Notes: generated from the letters alone by a model not told the origin. Shown: positions 34,919 through 45,470, counted from the stretch's first letter. The stretch: DNA of 64,000 nt from Nonomuraea gerenzanensis (GCF_020215645.1 NZ_CP084058.1:4340001-4404000); one strand, 5' to 3'. A program made the numbers and translations.

Positions 34919-35707
34919 TCAACTCCCCGTTGATCTGTAGTGCCGGATGCCCTGCCGCCAGACCAGGGCGGCGGCCAGGGCCAGGACCAGCGCCGCCGCC
35001 GGTCCGGCGAACCGCATGAACGCGGGCGTGCCGAAGGGGTCGTCCCGGCCGAGCACGTACAGGCCGGGCTGCCAGTTGACGAAGGCCAGCGGCAGCACGT
35101 ACGTCACACCCCTGACCAGGTCGCGGCCGTAGACGCTGAGCGGGTACTGGGTGAGCTGGCTGCTGCCGTAGGTCAGGGTGTTGACCACCTCGGGGGCGTC
35201 GGTCAGCAGGAACTGCAGCGCCCCGGCGATCGTCCACAGCGCCGCGAAGATGACGACGCCGGTCACCACCATGACGGGGATCATCCAGGCCCGACCCCAG
35301 CCGGGGCCGAGCGCGGCGACGGCGTAGCCGAGCACGAGCCCGGCCTGGAGGATGCGCCCGATGCGGGTGGCCATGAACCGGTCGGCGGCGAGCTGGATCC
35401 ACGCGCCGGCCGGCCTGATCAGGAACGTGTCGAGGGTGCCGGCCTTGATGTGCCCGCTGACCCGGTCGAGGTTGCTGACGAACGTGTCGCAGATGGTGAA
35501 GGCGAGGTTGGCCGCCCCGTACAGGAACAGCACCTCCTCGCGGGAGAACCCGGCCAGGCTGGTGGTGTTGGCGAAGATGATCAGGATCACCCCGACGTCG
35601 ATCGCGGCGATGGCGAAGCCGAGCACCACCATCATCGCGAACGAGACCGGGTACGCCGCAGCCGCGCGGGTCCAGGTCCACACCAGCAGGAAGTACGTCC
35701 TAACCAC
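34919..35707 (-). CDS. ABC-2 family permease (second membrane subunit)
   Basis: A 262-residue protein with six membrane helices. Recognisable motifs of this permease family are LYGAANLAFTICDTFVSNLD, then GTLDTFLIRPAGAWIQ and RDLVRGVTYVLPLAFVNWQP. It forms a heterodimeric channel with the following protein. The start overlaps the upstream permease by eight bases and its stop touches the ATPase start. Confidence 0.9.
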   Translation of the reverse strand: MVRTYFLLVWTWTRAAAAYPVSFAMMVVLGFAIAAIDVGVILIIFANTTSLAGFSREEVLFLYGAANLAFTICDTFVSNLDRVSGHIKAGTLDTFLIRPAGAWIQLAADRFMATRIGRILQAGLVLGYAVAALGPGWGRAWMIPVMVVTGVVIFAALWTIAGALQFLLTDAPEVVNTLTYGSSQLTQYPLSVYGRDLVRGVTYVLPLAFVNWQPGLYVLGRDDPFGTPAFMRFAGPAAALVLALAAALVWRQGIRHYRSTGS

Positions 35708-36521
35708 CCTGGATCACCACCTTGTGGCGGATCGCCCTGGTGCCGAGCGCGCCCAGGCCGAGCAGCACCACGGCCCAGAGCGCCTGGAAGGCCAAGGTCT
35801 GCGCCATCGGCGCCTTGCCGAGGTAGAGGTCGGTGGGCAGTTGCACCATGGCGGCCCAGGGCAGCGCCATGGCCAGGTCGCCGAACCAGCCGGGGAACAG
35901 GTGCAGCGGCACCATCATGCCGCTGAAGAACGTGCTCAGGACCAGCGACAGGACCGTGACGCCGCGGTCGTCGAGCAGCCAGCAGACCGACAGCGCGATC
36001 AGGTAGCGCCAGCCGAAGCTGACCAGTACGGCGATCGCGAAACCGGCCAGGAACGCCAGCCACTGGCCCGGGGTGGCGGGGACGTGGATGCCGAAGATCG
36101 CGGCGCCGATCAGCATGGGCGGGATGCCGCGCACCAGGAGCAGGTAGGCGGCCCTGCCGAGGTCCTCGGCGAGCGTCCAGAGCTGCAGCGAGGCGGGGCG
36201 GACCAGGTCGAGCGCGATGTCACCGCTGCGGATGCGCTCGACGACGGTGAGCCCGCCGCCGAAGAGCTGCATCGGCCCGATGAAGGCCTGGGTGACGAAG
36301 CAGAAGGTGATGGCGTCGGTGATGTCGTAACCGGCCAGGCCGGGGCGGGCCTGCCACAGCGCGATCAGCGCGTACGCACGCAGGACGCCGAAGACGCTGT
36401 TGGTGAACGCGCCGGCGAGCGCGCCCCAGACGTAGGTGGCGTGTTTGCGGAATCCGTACCGGACGAGCCGGGCATAGAGCGGAAAGGTTTTGCACCTCCA
36501 GGGGAGTGATGGCACGTTCAC
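35700..36521 (-). CDS. ABC-2 family permease (first membrane subunit)
   Basis: A 273-residue six-helix permease paralogous to its neighbour. Motifs: YGFRKHATYVWGALAGAFTN, VVERIRSGDIALDLVRPASL and SGMMVPLHLFPGW. GTG 36521 was used; another GTG two codons in is equally good and neither has a clear ribosome site. It heads the exporter operon and lies just upstream of a gap with two perfect palindromes (36564-36595) that could carry its repressor. The substrate is unknown. Confidence 0.88.
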   Translation of the reverse strand: MNVPSLPWRCKTFPLYARLVRYGFRKHATYVWGALAGAFTNSVFGVLRAYALIALWQARPGLAGYDITDAITFCFVTQAFIGPMQLFGGGLTVVERIRSGDIALDLVRPASLQLWTLAEDLGRAAYLLLVRGIPPMLIGAAIFGIHVPATPGQWLAFLAGFAIAVLVSFGWRYLIALSVCWLLDDRGVTVLSLVLSTFFSGMMVPLHLFPGWFGDLAMALPWAAMVQLPTDLYLGKAPMAQTLAFQALWAVVLLGLGALGTRAIRHKVVIQGG

Positions 36522-36563
36522 GGAACGTGCCTGGGCCCGCGCACGGGTCTGCCGGTGGGAAAC

Positions 36564-36595
36564 ACGGATTATCCGTCGGCGGACCAGCGGTCCGC
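36564..36595. promoter_or_regulatory. Two adjacent perfect palindromes in a divergent gap
   Basis: ACGGAT-T-ATCCGT (36564-36576) and GCGGACC-AGC-GGTCCGC (36579-36595) sit back to back. They are 43-74 bases upstream of the ABC exporter and 126-157 bases upstream of the esterase. No neighbouring regulator gene is obvious, so the binding factor is unknown. Confidence 0.5.
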
Positions 36596-36720
36596 AACGC
36601 GATTAACGGCGCGTGGGCCCGCCGGCGTTATCGTCCCGAAATATCCGCGTAAGAGATGAGTTACTTACTGACCGGTAGGGATCGGCGGGGAGGGGAAGAA
36701 AGCACCTGAAAGGGGGCGGA

Positions 36721-37698
36721 ATGCGAGTCGACAGGGACGTGGTACCGGAGTACCCCTTGAGCTGGCAGGCGCGGGCGCTCACCGGTCTGCTGCGTGGCAC
36801 CGTGAAGCCGGCCTCCAGCCTGCTGATGCGCCATCCGCTGGCCCTGTCGGGAGCCGCCCGCCTGGGCGAGCTGGCGCGGCTGGTCGACGTGCCCCATCCC
36901 GCGCACGTCGCGGTCGTACCCGCGGCCTTCTCCGCGTGCGGCGGCGAGTGGGTGCGCGGCGGGCAGGGGCTCGACGAGCGCAAGGTGGTGCTCTACTTCC
37001 ACGGCGGAGGGTACTTCTCGTGCTCCCCGCGCACCCACCGGTCCATCACCTGGCGGCTGTCGGTGGTGGCCAAGCGGCCCGTGCTGGCGCTGGACTACCG
37101 GCAGGGTCCGGTGCACCGGCTGGCCGACTCCCTCGCCGACGCGCTGGACGCCTACGACTGCCTGCTGCGGCGGGGGCACGCGGCCGAGGACATCCTGCTG
37201 GCGGGCGACTCCGCCGGCGGCCACCTCACGCTGGCGACCCTGCTGGCGCTGCGCGACCGCGGCCTGCCCCTGCCGGCGGCGGCGATCTGCCTGTCGCCGT
37301 GGGCCGACCTCACCGACGTCCCGCGCCGGGCGAACCGCTGGCAGGACCCGATGCTCCCGGCGAGCCGGGTGCGCTGGCTGGCCCGCCGATGGACCTCCGG
37401 CCTGGACCCCTGGGACCCGCTCGTCTCGCCGGTGCACGGGGACTTCACCGGACTGCCGCCGATGATGATCGTGACCGGCTCCACGGAGGTGCTGCGCGAC
37501 GAGGCCAGGCGGGTGGCGCAGCGGGCGCGGCTGGCGGGGGTGCCGGTCAGGTACGAGGAGTGGCCCCGTATGCCGCACGTCTTCCCGATCCTGGCCGACG
37601 TGCTGCCTGAGGCGCGCCTGGCGTTCCGGCACATGAGGCAGTTCCTGCAGGCAGTGGCGGAGCTGCCGGAGCCGATGGAGGGCTCGGCGGCGGCCTGA
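36721..37698 (+). CDS. Alpha/beta hydrolase, hormone-sensitive-lipase family
   Basis: A 325-residue esterase/lipase. The HSL oxyanion motif is YFHGGGYFSCSPRTHR, the nucleophile elbow is LAGDSAGGHL with the catalytic Ser, the acid lies in VTGSTEVLRDEAR and the His in MPHVFPILADVL. There is no signal peptide, so it is intracellular or weakly membrane-associated. It would hydrolyse small carboxyl esters. GAAAGGGGGCGG precedes the ATG by a few bases. It diverges from the ABC exporter. Confidence 0.92.
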   Translation: MRVDRDVVPEYPLSWQARALTGLLRGTVKPASSLLMRHPLALSGAARLGELARLVDVPHPAHVAVVPAAFSACGGEWVRGGQGLDERKVVLYFHGGGYFSCSPRTHRSITWRLSVVAKRPVLALDYRQGPVHRLADSLADALDAYDCLLRRGHAAEDILLAGDSAGGHLTLATLLALRDRGLPLPAAAICLSPWADLTDVPRRANRWQDPMLPASRVRWLARRWTSGLDPWDPLVSPVHGDFTGLPPMMIVTGSTEVLRDEARRVAQRARLAGVPVRYEEWPRMPHVFPILADVLPEARLAFRHMRQFLQAVAELPEPMEGSAAA

Positions 37699-37753
37699 CT
37701 TTTCCCCACCCCTGTTTGTGTTGATTGGTCTATAGCCGGAGCGAGGGGCAGTA

Positions 37754-37772
37754 TAAGGTTAGGTATGCCTAA
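37754..37772 (+). promoter_or_regulatory. Iron box upstream of the siderophore-interacting protein
   Basis: TAAGGTTAGGTATGCCTAA matches the IdeR/DmdR consensus at 14 of 19 positions and has a perfect inner palindrome core TTAGG...CCTAA. It overlaps a TATAAG -10-like element, so iron-loaded regulator would block transcription. Confidence 0.75.
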
Positions 37773-37789
37773 CTCAGGGGGGCTGTCGC

Positions 37790-38626
37790 ATGGCTGACAA
37801 GCGTACGGATCACCACCGGGGGGTCGTCCAGCGGACCGAGCGCATCTCGCGCAACATGGGCCGTGTGATCGTGGGCGGCGACGGGCTGGCGGAGTTCGCC
37901 ACCAGGGGACTGACCGATCATTACGTGAAGCTGGTCTTCCGCTGTGAGGGCGTCGCGTACCCGGAGCCGTTCAGCGTCAAGGCGTGCCGCGAGACCCTGC
38001 CGCGCGAGGTGTGGCCCAAGCTGCGGACCTACACCGTCCGCGCCTGGGACCCCTACACCCGCGAGCTCACCCTCGACTTCGTCGTGCACGGCGACGAGGG
38101 CCTGGCGGGGCCGTGGGCGGAGCGGGCGCGTCCGGGTGACGAGGTGCTCATCCTGGGCCCGGGCGGCGGCTACGCGCCCGACCCGGAGGCCGGCTGGCAC
38201 CTGTTCGTCGGCGACGAGAGCGCGCTGCCGGCCATCGCCGCCTCGCTCGAAGCGCTGCCCGAGGCCGCGGTCGCGCACGTGCTCATCGAGGTGGACGCGC
38301 CGGAGGACGAGCTGAAGCTGGAGACGGCCGCCGACGCGCACATCAGGTGGGTGTACAGGAACGGCCGCCCGGTCGGCGAGCGCCTCGTGGCCGCCGTGCG
38401 CGCGCTGGACTTCCCGGACGGCGCCGTGCACGCCTTCGTGCACGGCGAGGCCGGCTTCGTCAAGGCGCTGCGCCACCACCTGCGCGTGGAGCGTGGGGTC
38501 CCGCTCGACCGGCTGTCCATCTCCGGCTACTGGCGGCTGGGCGTGGACGACGAGGCGTGGCGTCAGGTCAAGAGCGAGTGGAACCGTCAGGTCGAGGCCG
38601 AGGAAGCGGCCGCGATCGCCTCCTGA
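37790..38626 (+). CDS. Siderophore-interacting protein (FAD/NAD(P)H ferric reductase)
   Basis: A 278-residue ViuB/SIP-type flavoprotein that reduces ferric-siderophore complexes in the cytoplasm to release iron. The FAD-binding beta-barrel has the RxYTVR motif (LRTYTVRAWDP) and LDFVVHGDEGLAGPWAE. The NAD(P)-binding half has LFVGDESALPAIAASLE and AFVHGEAGFVKALRHHL. ATG with GGGGGG about eight bases upstream. The iron box 18 bases before the start makes iron repression very likely. It shares this control with the DUF2470/S4 locus 26 kb to the left. Confidence 0.95.
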   Translation: MADKRTDHHRGVVQRTERISRNMGRVIVGGDGLAEFATRGLTDHYVKLVFRCEGVAYPEPFSVKACRETLPREVWPKLRTYTVRAWDPYTRELTLDFVVHGDEGLAGPWAERARPGDEVLILGPGGGYAPDPEAGWHLFVGDESALPAIAASLEALPEAAVAHVLIEVDAPEDELKLETAADAHIRWVYRNGRPVGERLVAAVRALDFPDGAVHAFVHGEAGFVKALRHHLRVERGVPLDRLSISGYWRLGVDDEAWRQVKSEWNRQVEAEEAAAIAS

Positions 38627-38777
38627 CCCACGAACCGCCTGCTGTCACACCGTTTACTTACCTGCGAGGAAGGATCGTCTACCCTCCGATACCCCTTGGG
38701 CAAGACATGGGAAAGCCCGCCCCCGATGCCGCCACAGTGTGCCTTGCCATGACACTGATCAGGAGAGGCGAAACCGG

Positions 38778-40349
38778 ATGGCGCGTGGTGCGAGCGAGCT
38801 GCCTCCTGGCGTGCGACCGCTTACGGTGGGGGACCCGGTCATCATCGGCCGATACCTGCTCCTCGGCCGCCTGGGCACGGGCGGGATGGGAGTGGTGTAT
38901 CTGGCGGAGCACCCTCGGGGTGACCTCGTGGCGCTCAAGACGCCGCATGCGGTGCATCTCAACGATGCCACGTTACGGGCCCGCTTCGCCGAGGAAGTGG
39001 CTTTCTCGCGAAGACTGGTGCCCTTCTGCACGGCGGCGGTCGTGGAGGACGGCACCGACAGGGACCGCCCCTACCTGGTCACCGAGTACATCCCCGGCCC
39101 CGCGCTCTCCCAGGTCGTCAGAGCCGGCGGGCCGCTCGTGCCCGACCTCGCCTACGGCGTCGCGCTCGGCGTCGCGGCGGCGCTGGTGGCCGTGCACGAG
39201 GCGGGGCTCGTGCACCGGGACCTCAAGCCGGGCAACGTGCTGCTGTCGCCTGACGGCCCGCGCGTCATCGACTTCGGCATCGCCCGCGACGTGGACACCC
39301 TCGCCGCGCACACCCAGGCCGGGCAGGTCATGGGCAGCCCGGGCTGGGTCGCGCCCGAGCGGCTGACCGGCGGGGCCGCCCTGCCCTCCTCCGACGTCTT
39401 CGCCTGGGGCTGCCTGGTGGCCTTCGCCGCCACCGGCCACCATCCGTTCGGAGGCGGGGAGCCGGACGTGCTGACCCGGCGCATCCTGTTCGAGCCGCCG
39501 CGGGTCGAGGGCGTGCCCGCCCTGCTCAGGCCCGCCGTCTCCGCCGCCCTGGCCAAGGACCCCGGCGACCGGCCCGAGGCCGCCGAGTTGCTGCGGGCGC
39601 TGCTGGCCGCCGGCGGGGTGGGGGATCCGTGGGAGCTGCGGCAGGCGGTGGAGGCGGTGCTGGGCAGGATCTGGACGCCCGTCCCCTATCCGCCGGGAGG
39701 AGGGCTGGTCCGGCTGGTGGAGCAGACCGGCGACGCGATGGAGCGTTCCGGGACGGGCACCCGGCGGGGGCGGTCCGGTCGTTCGAGGAGCCGGGCGAAG
39801 TCGCGCGCGCATCTCTCGCACGCCAGCTTCGCGGCCCTGGCCACGGTGTCGATCGCGGCCATCACGGTCATCGCCGCCTCGGGCGGTGACGGGCTGAGCG
39901 TGGGCGGCGGCTCGCTGCTGCCCGCCGACCCGCCCGCCGCGCGGTCCTCGGGCAGCGCGGGGTCCACCGTCAGGCCCACGGCCGTCGCCACGGGCAACCC
40001 GCCTCCGGTACGGCTCGCGACGAGGACGGGGGCGCCGGGGACGCCCACGGTGTTCGTCACGCAGACCAGGACGAAGGGACCCGTCGTGGTGCTGACGCCC
40101 TCAGGGGAACGGCGTGGCACGTTCCGCGCCACCCAGACGAGCGGGCCGGGGGATCAGGGCGAGGGCGACGGGGAGACGTGCGTCTCGCCGGCGGGGCGGC
40201 GGCGGGCCGGGAACGCGGGGGTCAGGCGTGACTGCCCGGAGCCGACGGGCTCGATCAGCACGATCCCGCAGGACGGTCCGGGAGAGTCGCCGGACCCGTC
40301 CGGGTCGCCGTCGGGCACCCCGGCGACGACCGGCACCGCCACTCCCTGA
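38778..40349 (+). CDS. PknB-type serine/threonine protein kinase
   Basis: A 523-residue membrane kinase. The kinase domain (about 20-285) has the glycine loop LGTGGMGVVYLAE, Lys in VALKTPHA, catalytic HRDLKPGNVLLS, DFGIARD and GSPGWVAPERL. A juxtamembrane basic stretch (RRGRSGRSRSRAKSRAH) is followed by one helix at about 350-370 (ASFAALATVSIAAITVIAAS) and a disordered Thr/Ser/Pro/Gly-rich extracytoplasmic tail without PASTA repeats. The ATG at 38778 has AGGAGAGG ten bases upstream. Substrates unknown. Confidence 0.93.
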   Translation: MARGASELPPGVRPLTVGDPVIIGRYLLLGRLGTGGMGVVYLAEHPRGDLVALKTPHAVHLNDATLRARFAEEVAFSRRLVPFCTAAVVEDGTDRDRPYLVTEYIPGPALSQVVRAGGPLVPDLAYGVALGVAAALVAVHEAGLVHRDLKPGNVLLSPDGPRVIDFGIARDVDTLAAHTQAGQVMGSPGWVAPERLTGGAALPSSDVFAWGCLVAFAATGHHPFGGGEPDVLTRRILFEPPRVEGVPALLRPAVSAALAKDPGDRPEAAELLRALLAAGGVGDPWELRQAVEAVLGRIWTPVPYPPGGGLVRLVEQTGDAMERSGTGTRRGRSGRSRSRAKSRAHLSHASFAALATVSIAAITVIAASGGDGLSVGGGSLLPADPPAARSSGSAGSTVRPTAVATGNPPPVRLATRTGAPGTPTVFVTQTRTKGPVVVLTPSGERRGTFRATQTSGPGDQGEGDGETCVSPAGRRRAGNAGVRRDCPEPTGSISTIPQDGPGESPDPSGSPSGTPATTGTATP

Positions 40350-40739
40350 CGAGAGGCGGCACCGGCCCTGCACCGTCAGCCGAGGCCTAAGCAGCCGCCG
40401 GCGCACGCCGGTGGTGACACGGCGGGCGAGGCGGGGAGAACGGCGCCGGCGCGACGGCGCGGGGCCGGGGCGGCGTGGTGACGCCGGGTAGGACGGTGGC
40501 GGTCGAGGTGCCGGGCGAGCTGTCGCAAGGTGCCTCCTGACACGGGCGGGATCGCTGGTGCCAGTGTGGTGTCACGGCATCGCCGCAGGCTGTGCCGCCG
40601 GTGACAGTCGCGGGCAAAGGCGGGGTAAGGCGGGCGCGCACAGGTGCGGGCCGCGCCAATGCTGGGGGGACTGGCGCGGCCCGCGTTTCGCCGGGGGAAC
40701 CATCCCATGCCCTGGAGGTGGCCGGCGAGCTTCAGCAGA
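40350..40739. other. 390-bp convergent gap between the kinase and aceA
   Basis: No supported gene. It contains the strong hairpin at 40646-40684 described separately. Frames on both strands lack ribosome sites and domain signal. Confidence 0.5.
40646..40684. terminator. 13-bp perfect hairpin near the end of aceA
   Basis: GCGGGCCGCGCCA, 13-base loop, TGGCGCGGCCCGC, then GTTTCG. It lies 56 bases beyond the aceA stop and likely ends aceA, or the convergent kinase transcript. Confidence 0.65.
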
Positions 40740-42026
<1,287 letters not shown>

Positions 42027-42282
42027 CGTTCACTCCTTCGTCGTCCCCTGGGGCTCACGCCGAGTCTCTGCCCTGACGAGCGGGGCAAACAGCCCAGAGA
42101 GGCGAGAAGAATCGTGATTATTCTGCTCCTGTGCATTACCCGGGCGTATTCAGTGGGGAAGAAATCGCAACTTTTACCGTTGGCCTAGACCAATCCCGCT
42201 GGGGGAACGGGTGCCCCGGCGTCTCGAACCGTGGCGGCCGGAAGGCTAGAAAATGGGCCGAATTTCTGTCTAAGATTCCGGC
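42027..42282. promoter_or_regulatory. aceA/ramB intergenic control region
   Basis: A 256-bp divergent gap. TAAGAT (42271-42276) lies exactly six bases before the ramB ATG with no ribosome site, pointing to a leaderless ramB transcript. AAATCGCAACTTTTA (near 42165-42180) resembles part of the RamB consensus recalled from corynebacteria (AAAACTTTGCAAA) but only loosely. AT-rich islands around 42105-42125 probably hold the aceA promoter. Confidence 0.5.
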
Positions 42283-43755
42283 ATGGCCTCGTTGCTGGGC
42301 GAAGAACCGCTGTCTTTGACGCAGGAGCTTGATCTGATCGCGTTTGGCCAGCGCCTGCGCCACCTGCGCAAACAGCGCGGCCTGACGCTGTCGGACCTCG
42401 GCTCGCGCGTCGGCAGGGCGCCCAGTCAGCTCTCCCTGCTCGAGAACGGCAAGCGCGAGCCCAAGCTCTCCCTGCTCAAGTCGCTGGCCACCGCCCTGGG
42501 CGTCCCGGTCGAGGAGCTGCTGCGCCGCCAGCCGCCCAACCGCCGCGCGCAACTGGAGATCGCGCTGGAGGAGGCCCAGCGCGACCCCGTCTACGCTGGG
42601 CTCGGCCTGCCCCGGCTGAAGGTCTCCGCCCGCGTGCCGAACGACGTCCTGGAGCACCTGCTCGGCCTGTACGGCGAGCTGCGCGCCAGGCAGGCCCGCG
42701 GCACCGCCACCCCCGAGGAGGCCAGGGTCGCCAACGCCGAGCTGCGGCGCCGCCAGCGGGAGGTGGGCAACTACTTCCCCGACATCGAGAAGGCCGCCGC
42801 CCAGGCGCTGGAGGCGGTCGGCTACCGCACCGGCGCGCTGTCGCAGAGCACGATCCAGAGCCTGGTCACGCACTTCGGCTACACCGTGCACACCGCCCAG
42901 GACCTGCCCCGCTCCGTGCGCTCCATCACCGACCTGCGCAACCGCCGCATCTACGTCAAGCACGAGCAGCTCGGCATGCACACCCCGCGCACGATCCTGC
43001 TGCAGACGCTCGGGCACCTGGCGCTCGGCCACGACAAGCCGCGCGACTTCGCCGACTTCCTGCGCCAGCGCACCGAGGCCAACTACTTCGCCGCCGCCGT
43101 GCTCGTCCCGGAGAAGGCCGCCGCGGTCTTCCTCCAGGAGGCCAAGTCCGAGCGGGCGCTGTCGGTGGAGGACCTGCGTGACGTGTTCGCCGTCTCCTAC
43201 GAGATGGCCGCCCACCGCTTCACCAACCTCGCCACCCACCACCTGGGCCTGGTCTGCCACTTCGTGCGCAACGACGCGGGCGGCACGATCTACAAGGCCT
43301 ACGAGAACGACGGCATCGTCTTCCCCGCCGACGAGCAGGGGGCGATCGAGGGGCAGCGGATGTGCCTGCAGTGGTCGGGGCGGCAGGTGTTCGCCTCGCC
43401 GGACCGCTTCTCGGTGTACTACCAGTACTCCGACTCGCCGACCGGCACGTACTTCTGCGTCGCGCACGTCGATCCGTCGCGCGAGCGGGACTTCGCGATC
43501 ACGCTGGGGGTGCCGTACAAGGAGTCGCGCTGGTTCAGGGGGCGCGAGACCACCCACCGCACCAAGTCGAGCTGCCCGAACGGCGACTGCTGCCGCAGGC
43601 CGCCCGCCGAGCTGGCCGAGCGCTGGGAGGGGTACGCCTGGCCGTCGGCCCGCGCCAACTCGCACGTGCTGGCCGCGCTGCCGCCCGGCTCGTTCCCCGG
43701 CGTGGACGAGGCCGACGTCTACACCTTCCTGGAACGGCACGCCGCCGCCACCTGA
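42283..43755 (+). CDS. ramB: RamB-type short-chain fatty acyl transcriptional regulator
   Basis: A 490-residue XRE-family regulator. The N-terminal helix-turn-helix (about 20-75; RGLTLSDLGSRVGRAPSQLS) precedes a long helical region. A ImmA/IrrE-like metallopeptidase-like segment (LLQTLGHLALGHDKPRDFAD) and a C-terminal DUF2083 domain with CPNGDCCRRPP cysteines follow. RamB proteins control acetate and glyoxylate metabolism genes, including aceA, which lies divergently next door. The -10 box six bases before the ATG suggests a leaderless message. Confidence 0.93.
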   Translation: MASLLGEEPLSLTQELDLIAFGQRLRHLRKQRGLTLSDLGSRVGRAPSQLSLLENGKREPKLSLLKSLATALGVPVEELLRRQPPNRRAQLEIALEEAQRDPVYAGLGLPRLKVSARVPNDVLEHLLGLYGELRARQARGTATPEEARVANAELRRRQREVGNYFPDIEKAAAQALEAVGYRTGALSQSTIQSLVTHFGYTVHTAQDLPRSVRSITDLRNRRIYVKHEQLGMHTPRTILLQTLGHLALGHDKPRDFADFLRQRTEANYFAAAVLVPEKAAAVFLQEAKSERALSVEDLRDVFAVSYEMAAHRFTNLATHHLGLVCHFVRNDAGGTIYKAYENDGIVFPADEQGAIEGQRMCLQWSGRQVFASPDRFSVYYQYSDSPTGTYFCVAHVDPSRERDFAITLGVPYKESRWFRGRETTHRTKSSCPNGDCCRRPPAELAERWEGYAWPSARANSHVLAALPPGSFPGVDEADVYTFLERHAAAT

Positions 43756-43795
43756 GCCGTGGCCGGCGGGGCCTCGGTCCTCGGGCTGGCGGGCC

Positions 43796-44683
43796 TCAGT
43801 CCTCGTCGTCCGGTAAGCAGACGGTCAGCGCGCCCGCGGCGACCTCGGCCTTGAAGCGGGTGGTGAGCCCGCGCTCACCGCCGTCGAGCTCGTAGCGCAA
43901 CGGGCGGGCGAAGCGGGCCGAGATCCTCCTGGCGCGGGAGACCCGGATGAGCGGCGAGCCGTCGGAGCGGCCCGTGGCCATCCTGGTGAGTACCCGCGCC
44001 CACTGCACCGGGCCCTTGGCGGTGGTGATGCCCACCTCCAGCCAGCCGTCGTCGGGGCGGGCGTCGTCGAAGGCCTCGACGCCGGCGGCGATCGTGCTCA
44101 CGTTGCCCAGCAGCAGGCAGCTGGCCCGGCCCTCGAACCAGGTCGTCCCGTCCAGCTTGATCTTCATCGGCACCAGCGGCCCGCCGACGTGCCGCACGGC
44201 CGCCCTGAAGTAGCTGAGCTTGCCGAAGCGGCGCTTGGCCCGCCCGTCCACGTCGGCGATCATCTCGGCCTCGAACCCGGCGCCCGCCATCACCGCGAAG
44301 TGCTCGCCGTTCAGCACGCCCAGGTCCAGCTTCTCGCGCCGCCCGTGGAAGCCGATGCGTACGGCCCGCTCCAGGTCGGCGGGGATGCCGAGGTTGGCGG
44401 CGAACAGGTTCGCGGTGCCGGCGGGCAGGATGGCCATCGGCACGCCCGAGCCCGCCAGGGCGTCGGCGCAGCGTTGCACCATGCCGTCACCGCCCCAGAC
44501 GAACACCAGCTCGGCGCCCTCCTCGAGCGCCTTGCGCACCTTCTTGCCGGCCTTCTTGCTCTTCGACACCTCGTGCCAGATCAGCTCGCCGACGTCCTGC
44601 TCGGCGATGAGCACGCGGAGCGCGTCCAGTCCCGCGCCCAGGACCTTCTTACGGTGTGCCACGACGGCCACGGTGGGGGGCAT
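43796..44683 (-). CDS. Diacylglycerol kinase catalytic-domain lipid kinase
   Basis: A 295-residue lipid kinase of the DagK/YegS family. Nucleotide-binding text is FVWGGDGMVQRCADALAGSG followed by AILPAGTANLFAANLG, and the C-terminal beta-sandwich begins near residue 115. It would phosphorylate a membrane lipid such as diacylglycerol or a related polyprenol or undecaprenyl species. The ATG at 44683 has no ribosome site; TAGCGC lies nine bases before it, so a leaderless start is possible. It converges with ramB. Confidence 0.88.
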   Translation of the reverse strand: MPPTVAVVAHRKKVLGAGLDALRVLIAEQDVGELIWHEVSKSKKAGKKVRKALEEGAELVFVWGGDGMVQRCADALAGSGVPMAILPAGTANLFAANLGIPADLERAVRIGFHGRREKLDLGVLNGEHFAVMAGAGFEAEMIADVDGRAKRRFGKLSYFRAAVRHVGGPLVPMKIKLDGTTWFEGRASCLLLGNVSTIAAGVEAFDDARPDDGWLEVGITTAKGPVQWARVLTRMATGRSDGSPLIRVSRARRISARFARPLRYELDGGERGLTTRFKAEVAAGALTVCLPDDED

Positions 44684-44792
44684 GCAAAGCGCGCTACCCA
44701 GAGCGTGCGCGGATATCCGTGCGGCGAGATCGTCATCGTGTCGCGGAAGTGGGTAGTGTTGATGCACACTATCCATTCGGGAAAGGGTGACC

Positions 44793-45470
44793 ATGTCGGA
44801 GCGGACGAGCCGACTGATCGTGCCGATCGTCGTCATCACCGGAGTGGCCACGACCGCGACCGCCGCCTACCTCGCCTACCGCCCCGAGCCGCCGCCCGCG
44901 TCTCCCGCGGGCCTGAGCTGGTCGGTGCCCGTCACCGACGTCCTGGGGGTGGTCCGCATCGACTACCAGCTCAACCGCTTACCCCGGCTGGCCAGCAACC
45001 AGCTCGCCATCTGGATCGAGGACGCGCGGGGCCGCTACGTGCGCACCCTGTTCGCCACCAGTTTCACCGCCAACGGCGGCTTCGAGCGCAGGCCCATGTC
45101 GCTGCCCCTGTGGCGCAGCACGTCCGGATGGGAGTCCGCCACCGACAGCGAGGTCAAGGCGGCCAGCCGCCCGGCCCAGGAGAGCGGCAGGCAGAGCGTC
45201 TACTGGGACACCACCGACCGCAGCGGCCGGCCGGTCCCTCCCGGCACCTACACCTACCGGGTGGAGGGCAACGTGGTGTGGGAGAAGCGGGTGCTGTTCA
45301 CCGGCACCGTCGAGGTGGGCGGCACGCCGCACGTCTCCCGGCCGCGGGTGGAGTTCCTGCCGGCCGACACCGGGCAGGAACCCGCGCTCGTCGCCGACGT
45401 CCGGGCCAGCTTCGCGCCGGGCGAGCGGCTGCCCGCCGGGGCCGTCACGACGTTCACGAGGGGGTCATGA
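44793..45470 (+). CDS. DUF2271 domain protein, exported, probable flavin acceptor
   Basis: A 225-residue protein with a signal anchor at about residues 8-27 (LIVPIVVITGVATTATAAYL) and an extracytoplasmic DUF2271 domain. Family-like text: LAIWIEDARGRYVRTLFAT and GRPVPPGTYTYRVEGNVVWE. The position that in many relatives reads D-A-x-T-G-A-T is here SEVKAAS (about residue 125), an imperfect match to an ApbE FMN-attachment motif that keeps the terminal Ser. GAAAGGG precedes the ATG. It overlaps apbE as ATGA and so belongs to a three-gene operon. Confidence 0.75.
   Translation: MSERTSRLIVPIVVITGVATTATAAYLAYRPEPPPASPAGLSWSVPVTDVLGVVRIDYQLNRLPRLASNQLAIWIEDARGRYVRTLFATSFTANGGFERRPMSLPLWRSTSGWESATDSEVKAASRPAQESGRQSVYWDTTDRSGRPVPPGTYTYRVEGNVVWEKRVLFTGTVEVGGTPHVSRPRVEFLPADTGQEPALVADVRASFAPGERLPAGAVTTFTRGS

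Noticed and set aside
40350..40739. Candidate small genes in the kinase-aceA gap
   Set aside because: Frames overlap a strong hairpin and show no ribosome site; noncoding is more likely.
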